Part shown: piece after piece, positions 1 to 9,695 of the stretch
How positions within the stretch are numbered: the stretch's first letter is position 1
How the letters are laid out: each line of letters begins with the position of its first letter
Assembly: GCF_001931685.1 (NCBI RefSeq)
Contig: NZ_MOOY01000008.1
Location: 269,582-333,581, forward strand
DNA from: Pararhizobium arenae
Lineage (GTDB): Bacteria > Pseudomonadota > Alphaproteobacteria > Rhizobiales > Rhizobiaceae
Length of the DNA: 64,000 bases
Direction of reading: 5' to 3'
The notes under the pieces: model-generated
Database searches by the model: none
Told to the model about the DNA's origin: nothing
Seen by the model: only the letters and a program-made list of their open reading frames with translations
Made by a program: the position numbers and the translations under genes

Positions 1-4
1 TGAC

Positions 5-1363
5 GTGAAGAAGACATTCCTGATGGGGGTTGCCGCACTTGCGCTTCTCGGAGGCGTAGCGAACGCCGCCGAGCTGAAGTTCAAGCCGGGCGAAGATTCC
101 AAATTCAACTGGGCGAGCCTCGAAGAGTTCAAGACGGGTCACGACCTCAAGGGTCAGACGCTCACCATCTTCGGCCCCTGGCGCGGCGAAGACCAGACGC
201 TGGTCGAGTCCGTTCTGGACTATTTCCGCGACGCGACGGGCGCTGAGGTAAAGTATTCCTCCTCTGAAAACTATGAGCAGCAGATCGTCATCGATACCCA
301 GGCCGGCAGCCCGCCGGATATCGCCATCCTGCCGCAGCCGGGCCTGATTGCCGATCTCGCTTCCAAGGGTTACCTGACGCCGCTTGGCGAAGAGACCCAG
401 AAGTGGCTTCTCGACAACTACGCCGCCGGCCAGTCCTGGGTCGATCTGTCGAGCTATGCCGGCAAGGACGGCACCAAGGCGCTCTACGCCTTCCCCTACA
501 AGATCGACGTGAAGTCGCTCGTCTGGTACGTGCCGGAAAACTTTGAAGACGCCGGCTACGAAGTGCCGAAGACCATGGAGGAGCTGAAGGCTCTGACCGA
601 AAAGATCGTTGCCGACGGCGGTACGCCATGGTGCATCGGTCTGGGTTCGGGCGGTGCAACCGGCTGGCCGGCAACCGACTGGGTTGAAGACCTGATGCTG
701 CGCACGCAGTCTGCAGATGTCTACGACAAGTGGATCAAGAACGAAATTCCGTTCACCGATGCTGCCGTCACCGGCGCGATCGATGAATTCGGCTGGTTCG
801 CCAAAAACGACAAGAACGTCGATGGTGGCGCTGCTGCCGTTGCCGCGACCGACTTCCGCGACAGCCCGAAGGGTCTGTTTGCTTCGCCGCCGAAGTGCTA
901 CCTGCACCATCAGGCATCCTTCATCCCGTCCTTCTTCCCGGAAGGCACGGTTGTCGGGGAAGACGCAGACTTCTTCTACATGCCGCCTTACGCCAGCAAG
1001 CCGGATCTCGGCAATCCGGTCCTCGGCGCCGGCACGCTCGCCATGATCACCAAGGATACGCCGGCCTCGCGCGCTTTCATCGACTTCCTGAAGACGCCGA
1101 TTGCCCACGAACTCTGGATGGCGCAGTCCTCGTTCCTGACGCCTTACAAGGCCGCCAACAAGGAAACCTATGCCAACGGTCCGATGAAGAAGCAGGGTGA
1201 AATCCTGCTCGGCGCCACGACTTTCCGCTTCGATGGTTCCGACCTGATGCCGGGCAAGATCGGCGCAGGCGCGTTCTGGACGGGTATGGTTGATTATGTC
1301 GGCGGCAAGTCGTCGGCTGATGTTTCGGCTGATATCCAGAAGGCCTGGGACTCGATCAAGTAA
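5..1363 (+). CDS. aglE: Alpha-glucoside ABC transporter substrate-binding protein AglE
   Basis: Periplasmic binding protein that captures alpha-glucosides such as sucrose, maltose or trehalose and delivers them to the AglF-AglG permease. The 452-residue product starts with a GTG codon and a clear signal peptide (MKK, hydrophobic core, cleavage near ANA-AE, residues 1-22). The body resembles family 1 extracellular sugar-binding proteins, with a GSPPDIAILPQPG stretch near residue 100. It is the first gene of aglE-aglF-aglG-aglA-aglK, an order known from rhizobia. The upstream promoter, and the regulator gene aglR often found there, lie outside the window. The start is inferred from the signal peptide; only four bases precede it, so a ribosome site cannot be checked. 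Confidence 0.9.
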   Translation: MKKTFLMGVAALALLGGVANAAELKFKPGEDSKFNWASLEEFKTGHDLKGQTLTIFGPWRGEDQTLVESVLDYFRDATGAEVKYSSSENYEQQIVIDTQAGSPPDIAILPQPGLIADLASKGYLTPLGEETQKWLLDNYAAGQSWVDLSSYAGKDGTKALYAFPYKIDVKSLVWYVPENFEDAGYEVPKTMEELKALTEKIVADGGTPWCIGLGSGGATGWPATDWVEDLMLRTQSADVYDKWIKNEIPFTDAAVTGAIDEFGWFAKNDKNVDGGAAAVAATDFRDSPKGLFASPPKCYLHHQASFIPSFFPEGTVVGEDADFFYMPPYASKPDLGNPVLGAGTLAMITKDTPASRAFIDFLKTPIAHELWMAQSSFLTPYKAANKETYANGPMKKQGEILLGATTFRFDGSDLMPGKIGAGAFWTGMVDYVGGKSSADVSADIQKAWDSIK

Positions 1364-1372
1364 AGAAACGGA

Positions 1373-1436
1373 CCGGCGGCAAAACGCCGGCTCGATCAAG
1401 ACATTCTCCCGCCGGACCGATGCCCGGCGGGATTTT
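1373..1436 (+). terminator. Intra-operon hairpins between aglE and aglF
   Basis: Two stem-loops follow the aglE stop. The first pairs CCGGCG (1373-1378) with CGCCGG (1385-1390). The second pairs TCCCGCCGG (1407-1415) with CCGGCGGGA (1424-1432) and runs into TTTT. The second looks like a partial terminator or 3'-end stabiliser that would leave aglE mRNA more abundant than the permease mRNA. The decamer CTCGATCAAG occurs at 1351-1360 and again at 1391-1400. Confidence 0.55.
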
Positions 1437-1569
1437 CCAAAGCTCCATAAGAAATTCTGGCCGCTGGCCGTCGGATGACGCCAGACGGTTTCGGGCCCGG
1501 GCAGGGCCAAGGCGGGGAATGAAGAGGGCAGGCCGGCTTACGGTCGCCCAATCCTGGGGAGGGGTTGCC

Positions 1570-2580
1570 GTGCAACAGCTGTTTTATGCCATTGTTACGA
1601 TGGCGGCGGGCGTTCTGGCCTGCGTTGCCTATTTCTTCGGTACGAACTGGATTCTCGACAGGATTTTCCCATCGAAAGGCCTTTCCGGCGCCAAGGCCTC
1701 GCAAAACCTGCGCATCACCAACGCCATCCGCCCCTGGCTGTTTCTCGGGCCGGCACTCTTTGCGCTGACGATCTATTTGATCTATCCGGTGATCGAGTCC
1801 GTCTGGCTCGCCTTCCACGACAAGTCCGGTCAGGAGTTCGTCGGCATCCGCAACTTCGTCTGGATGGTCAATGACGGTGAGTTCCGCCAGTCGATCTTCA
1901 ACAATTTCCTGTGGCTGCTGGTCGTTCCGGCCGCGGCCACCTTCTTCGGCCTGATCATTGCCGCGCTCACGGACCGCATCTGGTGGGGCAATATCGCGAA
2001 GACTTTGATCTTCATGCCGATGGCGATCTCCTTCGTCGGCGCATCCGTCATCTGGAAATTCATCTACGACTATCGCGCCGAAGGCTCCGAACAGATCGGC
2101 CTTCTGAACGCCATCGTCGTCGCTTTCGGCGGATCGCCGGAAGCCTGGATCACCATTCCCTTCTGGAACAACTTCTTCCTGATGGTCATCCTCATCTGGA
2201 TCCAGACTGGCTTTGCCATGGTCATTCTCTCTGCGGCGCTGCGCGGCATTCCGGAAGAAACGCTGGAAGCCGCCGTCATCGATGGTGCAAACGGCCTGCA
2301 GATTTTCTTCAAGATCATGATCCCGCAGATATGGGGCACGATCGCCGTCGTCTGGACCACGATCACCATTCTCGTCCTCAAGGTCTTCGACATCGTTCTG
2401 GCCATGACCAACGGGCAATGGCAGAGCCAGGTGCTCGCCAACCTCATGTTCGACTGGATGTTCCGCGGGGGCGGCGATTTCGGACGAGGGGCGGCGATCG
2501 CCGTCACCATCATGGTGCTCGTCATACCGATCATGATCTGGAACATCCGCAACGCTCGCAAGGAAATGGGAGGACACTGA
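1570..2580 (+). CDS. aglF: Alpha-glucoside ABC transporter permease AglF
   Basis: Inner-membrane permease of the MalF type, partner of AglG. The reading frame is open from 1420, but the likely start is GTG at 1570. GGGGAGG lies just upstream, and the resulting N-terminus (MQQLFYAIVTMAAG) begins directly with a transmembrane helix, as family members do. That gives 336 residues. Further membrane segments follow. The cytoplasmic EAA loop that docks on the ATPase is visible as EAAVIDGANGLQIFFKIMIP. The stop is followed after one base by the aglG start, so the two permeases are probably translationally coupled. Confidence 0.9.
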   Translation: MQQLFYAIVTMAAGVLACVAYFFGTNWILDRIFPSKGLSGAKASQNLRITNAIRPWLFLGPALFALTIYLIYPVIESVWLAFHDKSGQEFVGIRNFVWMVNDGEFRQSIFNNFLWLLVVPAAATFFGLIIAALTDRIWWGNIAKTLIFMPMAISFVGASVIWKFIYDYRAEGSEQIGLLNAIVVAFGGSPEAWITIPFWNNFFLMVILIWIQTGFAMVILSAALRGIPEETLEAAVIDGANGLQIFFKIMIPQIWGTIAVVWTTITILVLKVFDIVLAMTNGQWQSQVLANLMFDWMFRGGGDFGRGAAIAVTIMVLVIPIMIWNIRNARKEMGGH

Positions 2581-2581
2581 G

Positions 2582-3727
2582 ATGATCGGCGCAGCACGCT
2601 CCTCCCTGATGTGGGTTGTTCACCTGGCAGTTCTGCTTCTCGTCGTGATCTGGACACTGCCGACGGCAGGTCTGCTGATCTCGTCCCTTCGCGACAAGGA
2701 CCAGCTGGCCGTTTCCGGCTGGTGGACCGCTCTTTCCAGTTCGTCCCGCAACGATGTTTTCCGTGCGCCGGCTGCCGATGCGCAGGTCGAGCGTGACGGC
2801 AAGTTCATCATCACGGGCAATGTCAGCGAGAGCGGCGGCCTCAAGGTTTCCGCCTTCGGCACATCCAGCCGCGAACCCGGCGCCTTCCAGCCCGGCGAGA
2901 CGACGGACCTCGCCGACGGCGCAAAGCTGACGGTGCAGGAAGACGGCAGCTTCGAGATTGTTTCGGATACGAGGATGGAAGGTACGCGCGGCCAGCGCAT
3001 TTTCTACACGGCCTCCACCCCTCCGCGCTTCACCTTCGACAACTACCGCGAAGTGCTGAACGCCGAAGGCATCGGCGCATCCTTCATCAACTCGCTCACG
3101 GTTGCCGTTCCCGCAACCATCATTCCGATCCTGATCGCCGCCTTCGCAGCCTATGCGCTGGCCTGGATGGAGTTCCCCGGAAGGGCGCTGCTGATTGCCG
3201 TCGTCGTCGGTCTGCTCGTCGTGCCGCTACAGATGTCGCTGATCCCGCTTCTGAAACTGTATAACGGCGTCGGTGCCTTCTTCGGCGTGCCGGCCAAGAC
3301 CTATATGGGCATATGGCTTGCGCATACCGGCTTCGGCCTGCCGCTCGCCATTTACCTGCTGCGCAACTACATGGCCGGCCTGCCGCGCGAGATCATGGAA
3401 TCCGCCCGGGTGGATGGCGCAAGCGACTTCGATATCTTCATCAAGATTATCCTTCCGCTGTCCTTCCCGGCGCTTGCTTCCTTCGCGATTTTCCAGTTCC
3501 TCTGGACCTGGAACGACCTGCTGGTGGCCATGGTGTTCCTGGGCACCGGCAACAACGAGCTGGTCCTGACGGGCCGCCTGGTGAACCTGCTCGGCAGCCG
3601 CGGCGGCAACTGGGAAATCCTCACGGCATCCGCCTTCATCACCATCATCGTGCCTCTGATCGTCTTCTTCAGCCTGCAGCGTTATCTCGTGCGCGGCCTG
3701 CTGGCGGGCTCGGTCAAGGGCGGCTGA
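2582..3727 (+). CDS. aglG: Alpha-glucoside ABC transporter permease AglG
   Basis: MalG-type inner-membrane permease of 381 residues, forming the channel with AglF. After the first membrane helix (about residues 8-30) comes an insert of roughly 100 polar, glycine-rich residues, predicted to face the periplasm, before the remaining helices. The rest is a normal binding-protein-dependent permease domain with the EAA loop ESARVDGASDFDIFIKIILP near residue 275. The insert makes the protein longer than MalG (about 296 residues); as I recall, AglG relatives share it. The gene starts one base after the aglF stop and is followed 31 bases later by aglA. Confidence 0.9.
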   Translation: MIGAARSSLMWVVHLAVLLLVVIWTLPTAGLLISSLRDKDQLAVSGWWTALSSSSRNDVFRAPAADAQVERDGKFIITGNVSESGGLKVSAFGTSSREPGAFQPGETTDLADGAKLTVQEDGSFEIVSDTRMEGTRGQRIFYTASTPPRFTFDNYREVLNAEGIGASFINSLTVAVPATIIPILIAAFAAYALAWMEFPGRALLIAVVVGLLVVPLQMSLIPLLKLYNGVGAFFGVPAKTYMGIWLAHTGFGLPLAIYLLRNYMAGLPREIMESARVDGASDFDIFIKIILPLSFPALASFAIFQFLWTWNDLLVAMVFLGTGNNELVLTGRLVNLLGSRGGNWEILTASAFITIIVPLIVFFSLQRYLVRGLLAGSVKGG

Positions 3728-3758
3728 CATTTAACTGGACGACGAAAGACAAGACGAA

Positions 3759-5423
3759 ATGAATGTACGCGTATCGAACCCGACCGAAGCAGTGCTGCAG
3801 CCCGACAAGGACTGGTGGCGCGGCGCGGTGATCTATCAGATCTATCCGCGCAGCTACCAGGACTCCAATGGCGACGGCATCGGCGACCTGAAGGGCATCA
3901 CCGCAAGGCTGCCCCATGTCGCCTCGCTCGGCGTCGATGCGATCTGGATTTCGCCTTTCTTCACCTCGCCGATGAAGGATTTCGGCTACGACGTCTCCGA
4001 TTACAACGGCGTCGACCAGATTTTCGGCGACCTTGCCGATTTCGATGCGCTGATCGCTGAGGCTCATCGCCTCGGCATCCGCGTGATGATCGATCTGGTG
4101 CTGTCGCACACGTCGGACCAGCATCCGTGGTTTGTCGAAAGCCGCTCCAGCCGCTTCAATCCGAAGGCAGACTGGTATGTCTGGGCCGACTCCAAGCCGG
4201 ATGGCACGCCGCCCAACAACTGGCTGTCGATCTTCGGCGGTTCCGCATGGCAGTGGGATCCGACCCGCCTGCAATATTACATGCACAACTTCCTGACCTC
4301 GCAGCCGGACCTCAACCTCCACAATCCGGAAGTGCAGGAAGCGCTGCTGGCCGTCGAGCGTTTCTGGCTGGAGCGCGGCGTCGATGGCTTCCGCCTCGAC
4401 ACGATCAACTTCTACTTCCACGACAAGGAACTGCGCGACAATCCGGCTCTCGCGCCCGAACGGCGCAATGCGAATACGGCGCCGGCCGTCAACCCGTATA
4501 ACTATCAGGAACATCTCTACGACAAGAACCAGCCGGAAAACCTGGCGTTCCTGAAGCGGTTTCGTGCGGTCATGGACGAGTTTCCGGCCATCGCCGCCGT
4601 CGGTGAGGTCGGCGACAGCCAGATCGGTCTCGAAATCGCCGGCCAGTACACCTCCGGCGGCGATAAGATGCATATGTGCTACGCCTTCGAATTTCTGGCG
4701 CCCGATCCGCTGACGCCCGCAAGCGTCGCGGCCGTCCAGCATGCCTTCGAGCGCGCCGCGCCGGAAGGCTGGGCCTGCTGGGCGTTTTCGAACCACGATG
4801 TCGTGCGCCATGTCAGCCGCTGGGGCCTCGATATCGCAGACCATGATGCCCATGCGAAGTTCCTTGCCAGCCTCTTGATGACGCTGCGGGGGTCCGTCTG
4901 CATCTATCAGGGTGAGGAACTGGGCCTGACGGAAGCCGAGCTCGCCTTTGAGGACCTTCAGGATCCTTACGGCATCCAGTTCTGGCCCGATTTCAAGGGC
5001 CGCGACGGCTGCCGCACGCCGATGGTCTGGGACGCAAACGAGCCAAATGGCGGCTTCAGCGTCGGCAAGACCTGGCTGCCTGTTTCGCCGGACCATATCG
5101 CCCGCGCCGTTTCCGCGCAGGAAAACGATGCCCGCTCCGTGTTGCATCACTATCGCCGCTTTCTGGCGTTCCGGAAACAATATCCGGCTTTTGCCAAGGG
5201 CGACATCGCGTTCCGCGCTTACCAGGCGCCGGTGCTCGGTTTCACCCGCATCCACGGAAACGAGGAAATTCTGTGCCTGTTCAACATGAGCGGCGAGGCG
5301 ACCACGGTCGAGCGTCCAATCGAGATGCTCGACGTGCTGGAAGGGCACGGGTTCACTTCCGAACTCGGCGAAGAGCGCATCACGCTCCCCGCATGGAGCG
5401 GCTTTTTCGCGCGCCTGATATGA
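3759..5423 (+). CDS. aglA: Alpha-glucosidase AglA, GH13
   Basis: Cytoplasmic alpha-glucosidase of glycoside hydrolase family 13 that hydrolyses the imported alpha-glucosides to glucose and partner sugar. It has 554 residues and no signal peptide. The N-terminal GH13 signature (WWRGAVIYQIYPRSYQDSNG) is followed by conserved regions: DLVLSHTSDQHPWF, GFRLD with the nucleophile Asp near 214, GEVGD with the acid/base Glu near 283, and FSNHD with the transition-state Asp near 347. The fold matches oligo-1,6-glucosidase/sucrase-type enzymes. It sits between the permease genes and the ATPase gene, so hydrolysis is co-expressed with uptake. Its glucose product feeds the Entner-Doudoroff genes encoded about 2 kb further on. 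Confidence 0.93.
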   Translation: MNVRVSNPTEAVLQPDKDWWRGAVIYQIYPRSYQDSNGDGIGDLKGITARLPHVASLGVDAIWISPFFTSPMKDFGYDVSDYNGVDQIFGDLADFDALIAEAHRLGIRVMIDLVLSHTSDQHPWFVESRSSRFNPKADWYVWADSKPDGTPPNNWLSIFGGSAWQWDPTRLQYYMHNFLTSQPDLNLHNPEVQEALLAVERFWLERGVDGFRLDTINFYFHDKELRDNPALAPERRNANTAPAVNPYNYQEHLYDKNQPENLAFLKRFRAVMDEFPAIAAVGEVGDSQIGLEIAGQYTSGGDKMHMCYAFEFLAPDPLTPASVAAVQHAFERAAPEGWACWAFSNHDVVRHVSRWGLDIADHDAHAKFLASLLMTLRGSVCIYQGEELGLTEAELAFEDLQDPYGIQFWPDFKGRDGCRTPMVWDANEPNGGFSVGKTWLPVSPDHIARAVSAQENDARSVLHHYRRFLAFRKQYPAFAKGDIAFRAYQAPVLGFTRIHGNEEILCLFNMSGEATTVERPIEMLDVLEGHGFTSELGEERITLPAWSGFFARLI

Positions 5424-5478
5424 CAATCAAAACAGCCTTGGGCAAAGGCCGGACAACGGAAATGAAGGGGAGGATGGC

Positions 5479-6567
5479 ATGGCAGGTCTTGAACTGAAGA
5501 ATATCCGCAAGTCCTACGGTGCCGTCGATGTCATCCATGGCATCGATCTGGACATCAAGAAGGGCGAGTTCGTGGTTTTCGTCGGGCCGTCCGGCTGCGG
5601 GAAATCGACGCTTCTGCGCATGATCGCCGGCCTTGAGGAGATCAGCGGTGGCGATATGTTCATCGAGGGCGAGCGCGTCAACGACGTGCCGCCGTCGAAA
5701 CGCGGCATCGCCATGGTTTTCCAGTCCTATGCGCTCTATCCGCACATGACCGTCTACGACAACATGGCCTTTGGCATGCGCATCGCCAAGGAAAGCAAGG
5801 AAGAGATCGACCGCCGGGTTCGCTCGGCTGCCGATATCCTGCAGCTCACCCAATATCTCGACCGCCTTCCGAAGGCGCTTTCGGGCGGTCAGCGCCAGCG
5901 CGTCGCCATCGGTCGCGCCATCTGCCGCAATCCCAAGGTCTTCCTGTTCGATGAGCCGCTGTCGAACCTCGACGCGGCGCTGCGTGTCGCCACCCGCATC
6001 GAGATCGCCAAGCTTTCCGAAGCCATGGCCGATACCACGATGATCTACGTGACACACGACCAGGTGGAAGCGATGACCCTTGCCGACCGCATCGTCGTCC
6101 TGTCCGCCGGCCATATCGAGCAGGTCGGTGCGCCGCTCGATCTGTACGAGCGCCCGGCCAACCTGTTCGTTGCCCGTTTCATCGGGTCGCCTGCGATGAA
6201 CGTCATTCCGGCCAAGATCATCACCACGGGTCAGCAGACGACGGTGGAGCTGGTCGGCGGCAAGCGCGATACGCTGGATATCCCGACGGCTGCCAGCGAA
6301 GCCGGCAAGACCGCCAGCTTCGGCGTTCGGCCGGAAGACCTGCGGATTGCGCAAGGTGATGACTTCCTTTTCGAGGGCACCGTGGCGATCATTGAGGCGC
6401 TCGGTGAGGTGACGCTGCTTTACATCGAAGGCCTCGTCGCCAACGAGCCGATTATCGCCAAGGTGCCGGGCATTCTCGATGTCGCTCGCGGCTCCAAAGT
6501 ACGGTTCACCGCCGACAAGTCGAAGCTCCATCTCTTCGACGACGCCGGCAAGACCTATCGCCGCTAA
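5479..6567 (+). CDS. aglK: Alpha-glucoside ABC transporter ATPase AglK
   Basis: MalK/UgpC-type ATPase of 362 residues that powers the AglEFG importer. Walker A is GPSGCGKST (residues 36-44), the ABC signature LSGGQRQR begins near residue 134, and Walker B leads into FDEPLSNLDAALR. The switch region is THDQVEAMTLADR. The C-terminal third is the regulatory TOBE-type domain typical of sugar-importer ATPases. The start ATG follows GGGGAGG closely. It is the last gene of the operon and is followed by a strong intrinsic terminator. Confidence 0.93.
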   Translation: MAGLELKNIRKSYGAVDVIHGIDLDIKKGEFVVFVGPSGCGKSTLLRMIAGLEEISGGDMFIEGERVNDVPPSKRGIAMVFQSYALYPHMTVYDNMAFGMRIAKESKEEIDRRVRSAADILQLTQYLDRLPKALSGGQRQRVAIGRAICRNPKVFLFDEPLSNLDAALRVATRIEIAKLSEAMADTTMIYVTHDQVEAMTLADRIVVLSAGHIEQVGAPLDLYERPANLFVARFIGSPAMNVIPAKIITTGQQTTVELVGGKRDTLDIPTAASEAGKTASFGVRPEDLRIAQGDDFLFEGTVAIIEALGEVTLLYIEGLVANEPIIAKVPGILDVARGSKVRFTADKSKLHLFDDAGKTYRR

Positions 6568-6691
6568 AGTATGTCTCGCAAAAGTGTGCCGCGGTTTTGC
6601 GAAAAGACATGCGTAAAAACAAAAACCTAAAGCGGACGAGCGAATCTGAAAGATCGCGACACGCTTTAGAAACCAGCCGGTTTTCAACAGG

Positions 6692-6718
6692 CCGCCGGTG
6701 AAAACCGGCGGTTTTTTT
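6692..6718 (+). terminator. Intrinsic terminator of the agl operon
   Basis: CCGCCGG (6692-6698) pairs with CCGGCGG (6705-6711) around a TGAAAA loop and is followed by seven T residues (6712-6718). It lies 125 bases after the aglK stop, with no gene in between. Confidence 0.85.
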
Positions 6719-6787
6719 GTGGCGACTCACCCTCTGTTAAATTTCGCCCACTAATATTTCAGGGCGTAAACGGAAGGGGACAGTGAA

Positions 6788-7192
6788 ATGGCAGGCGCAG
6801 TCGATCGGCCGACGTACCTCAGCAAGGAAGAGTCGTTCATGTATGACCGGGAAGTCAATTTCCCGATGGAAGACACGATGAACGATGCGCGGATCGAATA
6901 TACCGAAAACGGTATGACGAATCTCTCCTCCCGCCGGTGCCAGATCATCAAGATCTCCAAGAGCAGCGCCGTGCTGACGATGCCGACGCAGTTCAAGCTG
7001 CCGCAGAATTTTTATCTCGATATTCCCAGCGCCCGTATCAACATGATCGGCTGCCTGGTGAAGCGTGTTCACGCCAACAACATCGTCGAAGCCCGCTTCC
7101 TGCGGCTGATCAGCGATCGTGACCTCAACCGCATCTTCGTTTATTCGACGCACCCCAATCACCGCAATCGGGTGCTCGATATCTACGGTTGA
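6788..7192 (+). CDS. PilZ-like domain protein, degenerate c-di-GMP motifs
   Basis: Small cytoplasmic protein of 134 residues with no signal peptide or membrane helix. From about residue 50 the pattern (SSRRCQIIKISKSSAVL, then NMIGCLVKRVHANNIVEARFL) resembles the beta-barrel of PilZ domains found in many short rhizobial proteins. Arginines stand at the first motif, but the usual D/N-x-S-x-x-G is replaced by ISKSSAV, so c-di-GMP binding is doubtful. The start ATG has AAGGGGA upstream. It is monocistronic, between the agl terminator and a GFA protein. The PilZ assignment is moderate and the function is unknown. Confidence 0.6.
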   Translation: MAGAVDRPTYLSKEESFMYDREVNFPMEDTMNDARIEYTENGMTNLSSRRCQIIKISKSSAVLTMPTQFKLPQNFYLDIPSARINMIGCLVKRVHANNIVEARFLRLISDRDLNRIFVYSTHPNHRNRVLDIYG

Positions 7193-7282
7193 CGCGCTAA
7201 TCTTTCGCTCATCGAAGCCGAGGCTTGACACCCGCTGAACGAGCGGCTGTCATGGGCTTATGTTGCAGCAGGATGATGACGC

Positions 7283-7648
7283 ATGGAAAAACCCTACAGG
7301 CTTTCCTGCCATTGCGGCGATATCCGCTTCCAGGTCGATGACGAGCCCGGCGAACTCATCGAGTGCAACTGCTCGACCTGCCGACGCTCCGGCTTCCTTC
7401 ACTGGAAAATCCCGGCCGACAGGATCACGCTTCTCAGCGAAAAGCGGCAGATGTCCACCTATGTCTGGCGTTGCGTCACAGAAGGGCATCATTTCTGCCC
7501 GACCTGCGGTGTCGCCCTGCTGCGGACCGGCTATCCCGGCGGCAAGGTGTCCGTCAACGCGCGCTGCATTGATGACATCGATCTCTTCGATTTGAAGATC
7601 GAGAGATATGACGGCCGGCAGGACATGCATCCCGGGCCTTTGCCTTAA
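7283..7648 (+). CDS. GFA (CENP-V/GFA) family zinc-binding protein
   Basis: 121-residue protein of the glutathione-dependent formaldehyde-activating enzyme family. The zinc-binding cysteines appear in family order: CHCGD near residue 10, CNCSTC near residue 30, and CPTCGVALL near residue 73. These normally bind two zinc ions. Members with this short architecture are mostly of unknown substrate, and glutathione-formaldehyde activity should not be assumed. It stands alone on the plus strand between the PilZ-like gene and the convergent edd gene. Confidence 0.85.
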   Translation: MEKPYRLSCHCGDIRFQVDDEPGELIECNCSTCRRSGFLHWKIPADRITLLSEKRQMSTYVWRCVTEGHHFCPTCGVALLRTGYPGGKVSVNARCIDDIDLFDLKIERYDGRQDMHPGPLP

Positions 7649-7669
7649 CTGTGTATCGTCGGTTTGAAC

Positions 7670-7702
7670 TGCCCCTCAACCTTACAAGCGGGGAGAGGGG
7701 CC
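7670..7702. repeat. Partial copy of a GC-rich intergenic palindrome
   Basis: The stretch contains CCCCTCAACCTTACAAGCGG followed directly by GGAGAGGGG. It shares the CCCCTC...GCGGGGAGAGGGG frame with the element at 24186-24228 but lacks the centre. It lies between two convergent genes. Confidence 0.45.
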
Positions 7703-7717
7703 CGTCTCCGTAAAACC

Positions 7718-9538
7718 TTAATTGAACAGCACGCTCGCGCCGTGATCGGCAGTGCCCGCAATCGCGCGGAAGGGTGCGAAAAGTTCGCGGCCCATGCCGA
7801 ACTCATTGTGCGAGAGATCGGCTGTCACCGCCTCGCGAGCCGCGAACGCATGTTGGTCTCCCAGCACTTCGATCGTACCGGCAATAGCATCGAGGCGGAT
7901 GATATCGCCTTCGCGCACCTTGGCGATCGGGCCGCCGTCCTTCGCTTCCGGCGTCATGTGGATTGCAGACGGCACCTTGCCGGAGGCGCCCGACATGCGG
8001 CCGTCCGTCACCAGCGCAACAATCTGGCCGCGATCCTGCAGGATACCAAGCACGGTCGTCAGCTTGTGCAGTTCCGGCATGCCATTGGCCTTCGGCCCCT
8101 GGAAGCGCACGACGGCAATGAAGTTGCCTTCGAGCTTGCCTTCCTTGAACGCGCTTTGCAATTCGGCCTGATCGTGGAAGATCTTGGCCGGCGCTTCGAT
8201 GATGTGGCGCTCCGGCTTGACGGCGGAAATCTTGATGACTGCCTTGCCGAGATTGCCTTCCAGCATCTTCAGGCCGCCCGTCGACTGGAACGGATGATCG
8301 ATCGTGGCCAGCACCTTCGGGTCATGGCTCTTTTCCGGCGCCGGCTCGCGCAGCACGCCGCCATTGGCGCCGAGCTTCACATCGATCGCATAGGCATCAA
8401 GACCCTGGCCGTAGACGGTGCGAACGTCGTCATGGAGCAGGCCCTTCTTCAGGAGCTGGCTGATGAGGAAGCCCATGCCGCCGGCCGCATGGAAGTGGTT
8501 CACGTCGGCAAGGCCGTTCGGGTAGACGCGGGCAAGCAGCGGGATGATGTCGGAGAGCTCCGAAATATCCTGCCACGTCAGGGCAATGCCGCCCGCGCGC
8601 GCCATGGCGACAAGGTGCATGGTGTGATTGGTCGAGCCGCCGGTGGCATGCAGGCCGATGACGCCGTTGACGATCGAGCGTTCGTCGATCATCTCGCCGG
8701 CGGGCGTGAATTCGTTGCCAAGAGCGGTGATGGCGAGCGCCCGCTTCGTCGCTTCCTTGGTCAGCGCGTCGCGCAGCGGCGTGCCCGGATTGATGAACGA
8801 GGCGCCGGGCAGGTGAAAGCCCATGATCTCCATCAGCATCTGGTTGGAGTTGGCGGTACCGTAGAAGGTGCAGGTGCCGGGGCCGTGATAGGACTTGGAT
8901 TCGGCTTCCAGCAGCTCGTCGCGCCCAACCTTGCCTTCGGCATAGAGCTGGCGCACGCGCGCCTTCTCGTCATTGGGCAGGCCTGTGGTCATCGGGCCGG
9001 CGGGGATGAACACGGCCGGAAGATGCCCGAAGGTCATGGCGGCAATCATCAGGCCGGGCACGATCTTGTCGCAGACGCCGAGGTAGACCGTTGAATCGAA
9101 CATATTGTGCGACAGGCCGATGCCGGCCGCCATGGCGATGAGGTCGCGCGAGAACAGCGACAGCTCCATGCCCGGCTGGCCCTGGGTCACGCCATCGCAC
9201 ATGGCGGGAACGCCGCCGGCGACCTGCGCGATGCCGCCGGCTTCATGGGCGGCCTGCCGGATCAGGGCAGGGTAGGTCTCAAACGGCTGATGCGCCGACA
9301 GCATATCGTTATAGGAGGTGATGATGCCGAGGTTCGGCACCGTGTCGCCCGCAAGGGCGACCTTCTCGGAGGGGGAACAGACGGCAAAGCCGTGTGCGAG
9401 GTTGCCGCAACCGAGAACGGAGCGGTGCACACCCTTTGCGGCGGCGTTGCGCACGCGCTCAAGATAGGGCTCGCGATAAGGCTTGGAACGCTCAACGATG
9501 CGGGCGGTGATCGCGGCAATACGGGAATCGACGGACAT
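7718..9538 (-). CDS. edd: Phosphogluconate dehydratase (6-phosphogluconate dehydratase)
   Basis: First committed enzyme of the Entner-Doudoroff pathway; it converts 6-phosphogluconate to 2-keto-3-deoxy-6-phosphogluconate. The frame is open further upstream, but the start is placed at the ATG giving [18 protein letters not shown]. This yields 606 residues, the usual Edd length. The sequence is of the IlvD/Edd family, with [32 protein letters not shown] and [18 protein letters not shown], the regions that carry the iron-sulfur ligands and active site. It is the third gene of zwf-pgl-edd on the minus strand, with a 157-base gap after pgl. No eda gene is visible in the window. Confidence 0.95.
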   Translation of the reverse strand: MSVDSRIAAITARIVERSKPYREPYLERVRNAAAKGVHRSVLGCGNLAHGFAVCSPSEKVALAGDTVPNLGIITSYNDMLSAHQPFETYPALIRQAAHEAGGIAQVAGGVPAMCDGVTQGQPGMELSLFSRDLIAMAAGIGLSHNMFDSTVYLGVCDKIVPGLMIAAMTFGHLPAVFIPAGPMTTGLPNDEKARVRQLYAEGKVGRDELLEAESKSYHGPGTCTFYGTANSNQMLMEIMGFHLPGASFINPGTPLRDALTKEATKRALAITALGNEFTPAGEMIDERSIVNGVIGLHATGGSTNHTMHLVAMARAGGIALTWQDISELSDIIPLLARVYPNGLADVNHFHAAGGMGFLISQLLKKGLLHDDVRTVYGQGLDAYAIDVKLGANGGVLREPAPEKSHDPKVLATIDHPFQSTGGLKMLEGNLGKAVIKISAVKPERHIIEAPAKIFHDQAELQSAFKEGKLEGNFIAVVRFQGPKANGMPELHKLTTVLGILQDRGQIVALVTDGRMSGASGKVPSAIHMTPEAKDGGPIAKVREGDIIRLDAIAGTIEVLGDQHAFAAREAVTADLSHNEFGMGRELFAPFRAIAGTADHGASVLFN

Positions 9539-9695
9539 GGCAATCCTGTTCCGGAGCCCAACGGCCCCTTGGCTCTGTGACGCCCGCGTGGTCGAAACCC
9601 GCAAGATGGCGTCGCGACACTTCGAAAGACTGCGCGCTGTCAAGATATCGCGCAGCCCGGGGTGACGGCTTCGGGTCTTGGGCCCCGGAGTGACG

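Noticed and set aside
3714..5426. 570-residue open frame antisense to aglA
   Set aside because: A shadow of codon bias: the plus strand encodes a GH13 enzyme with all catalytic residues, and the antisense product has no recognisable motif or ribosome site.
7664..9094. 476-residue plus-strand frame opposite edd
   Set aside because: The minus strand encodes full-length Edd; the plus frame has no domain and no plausible start signal.
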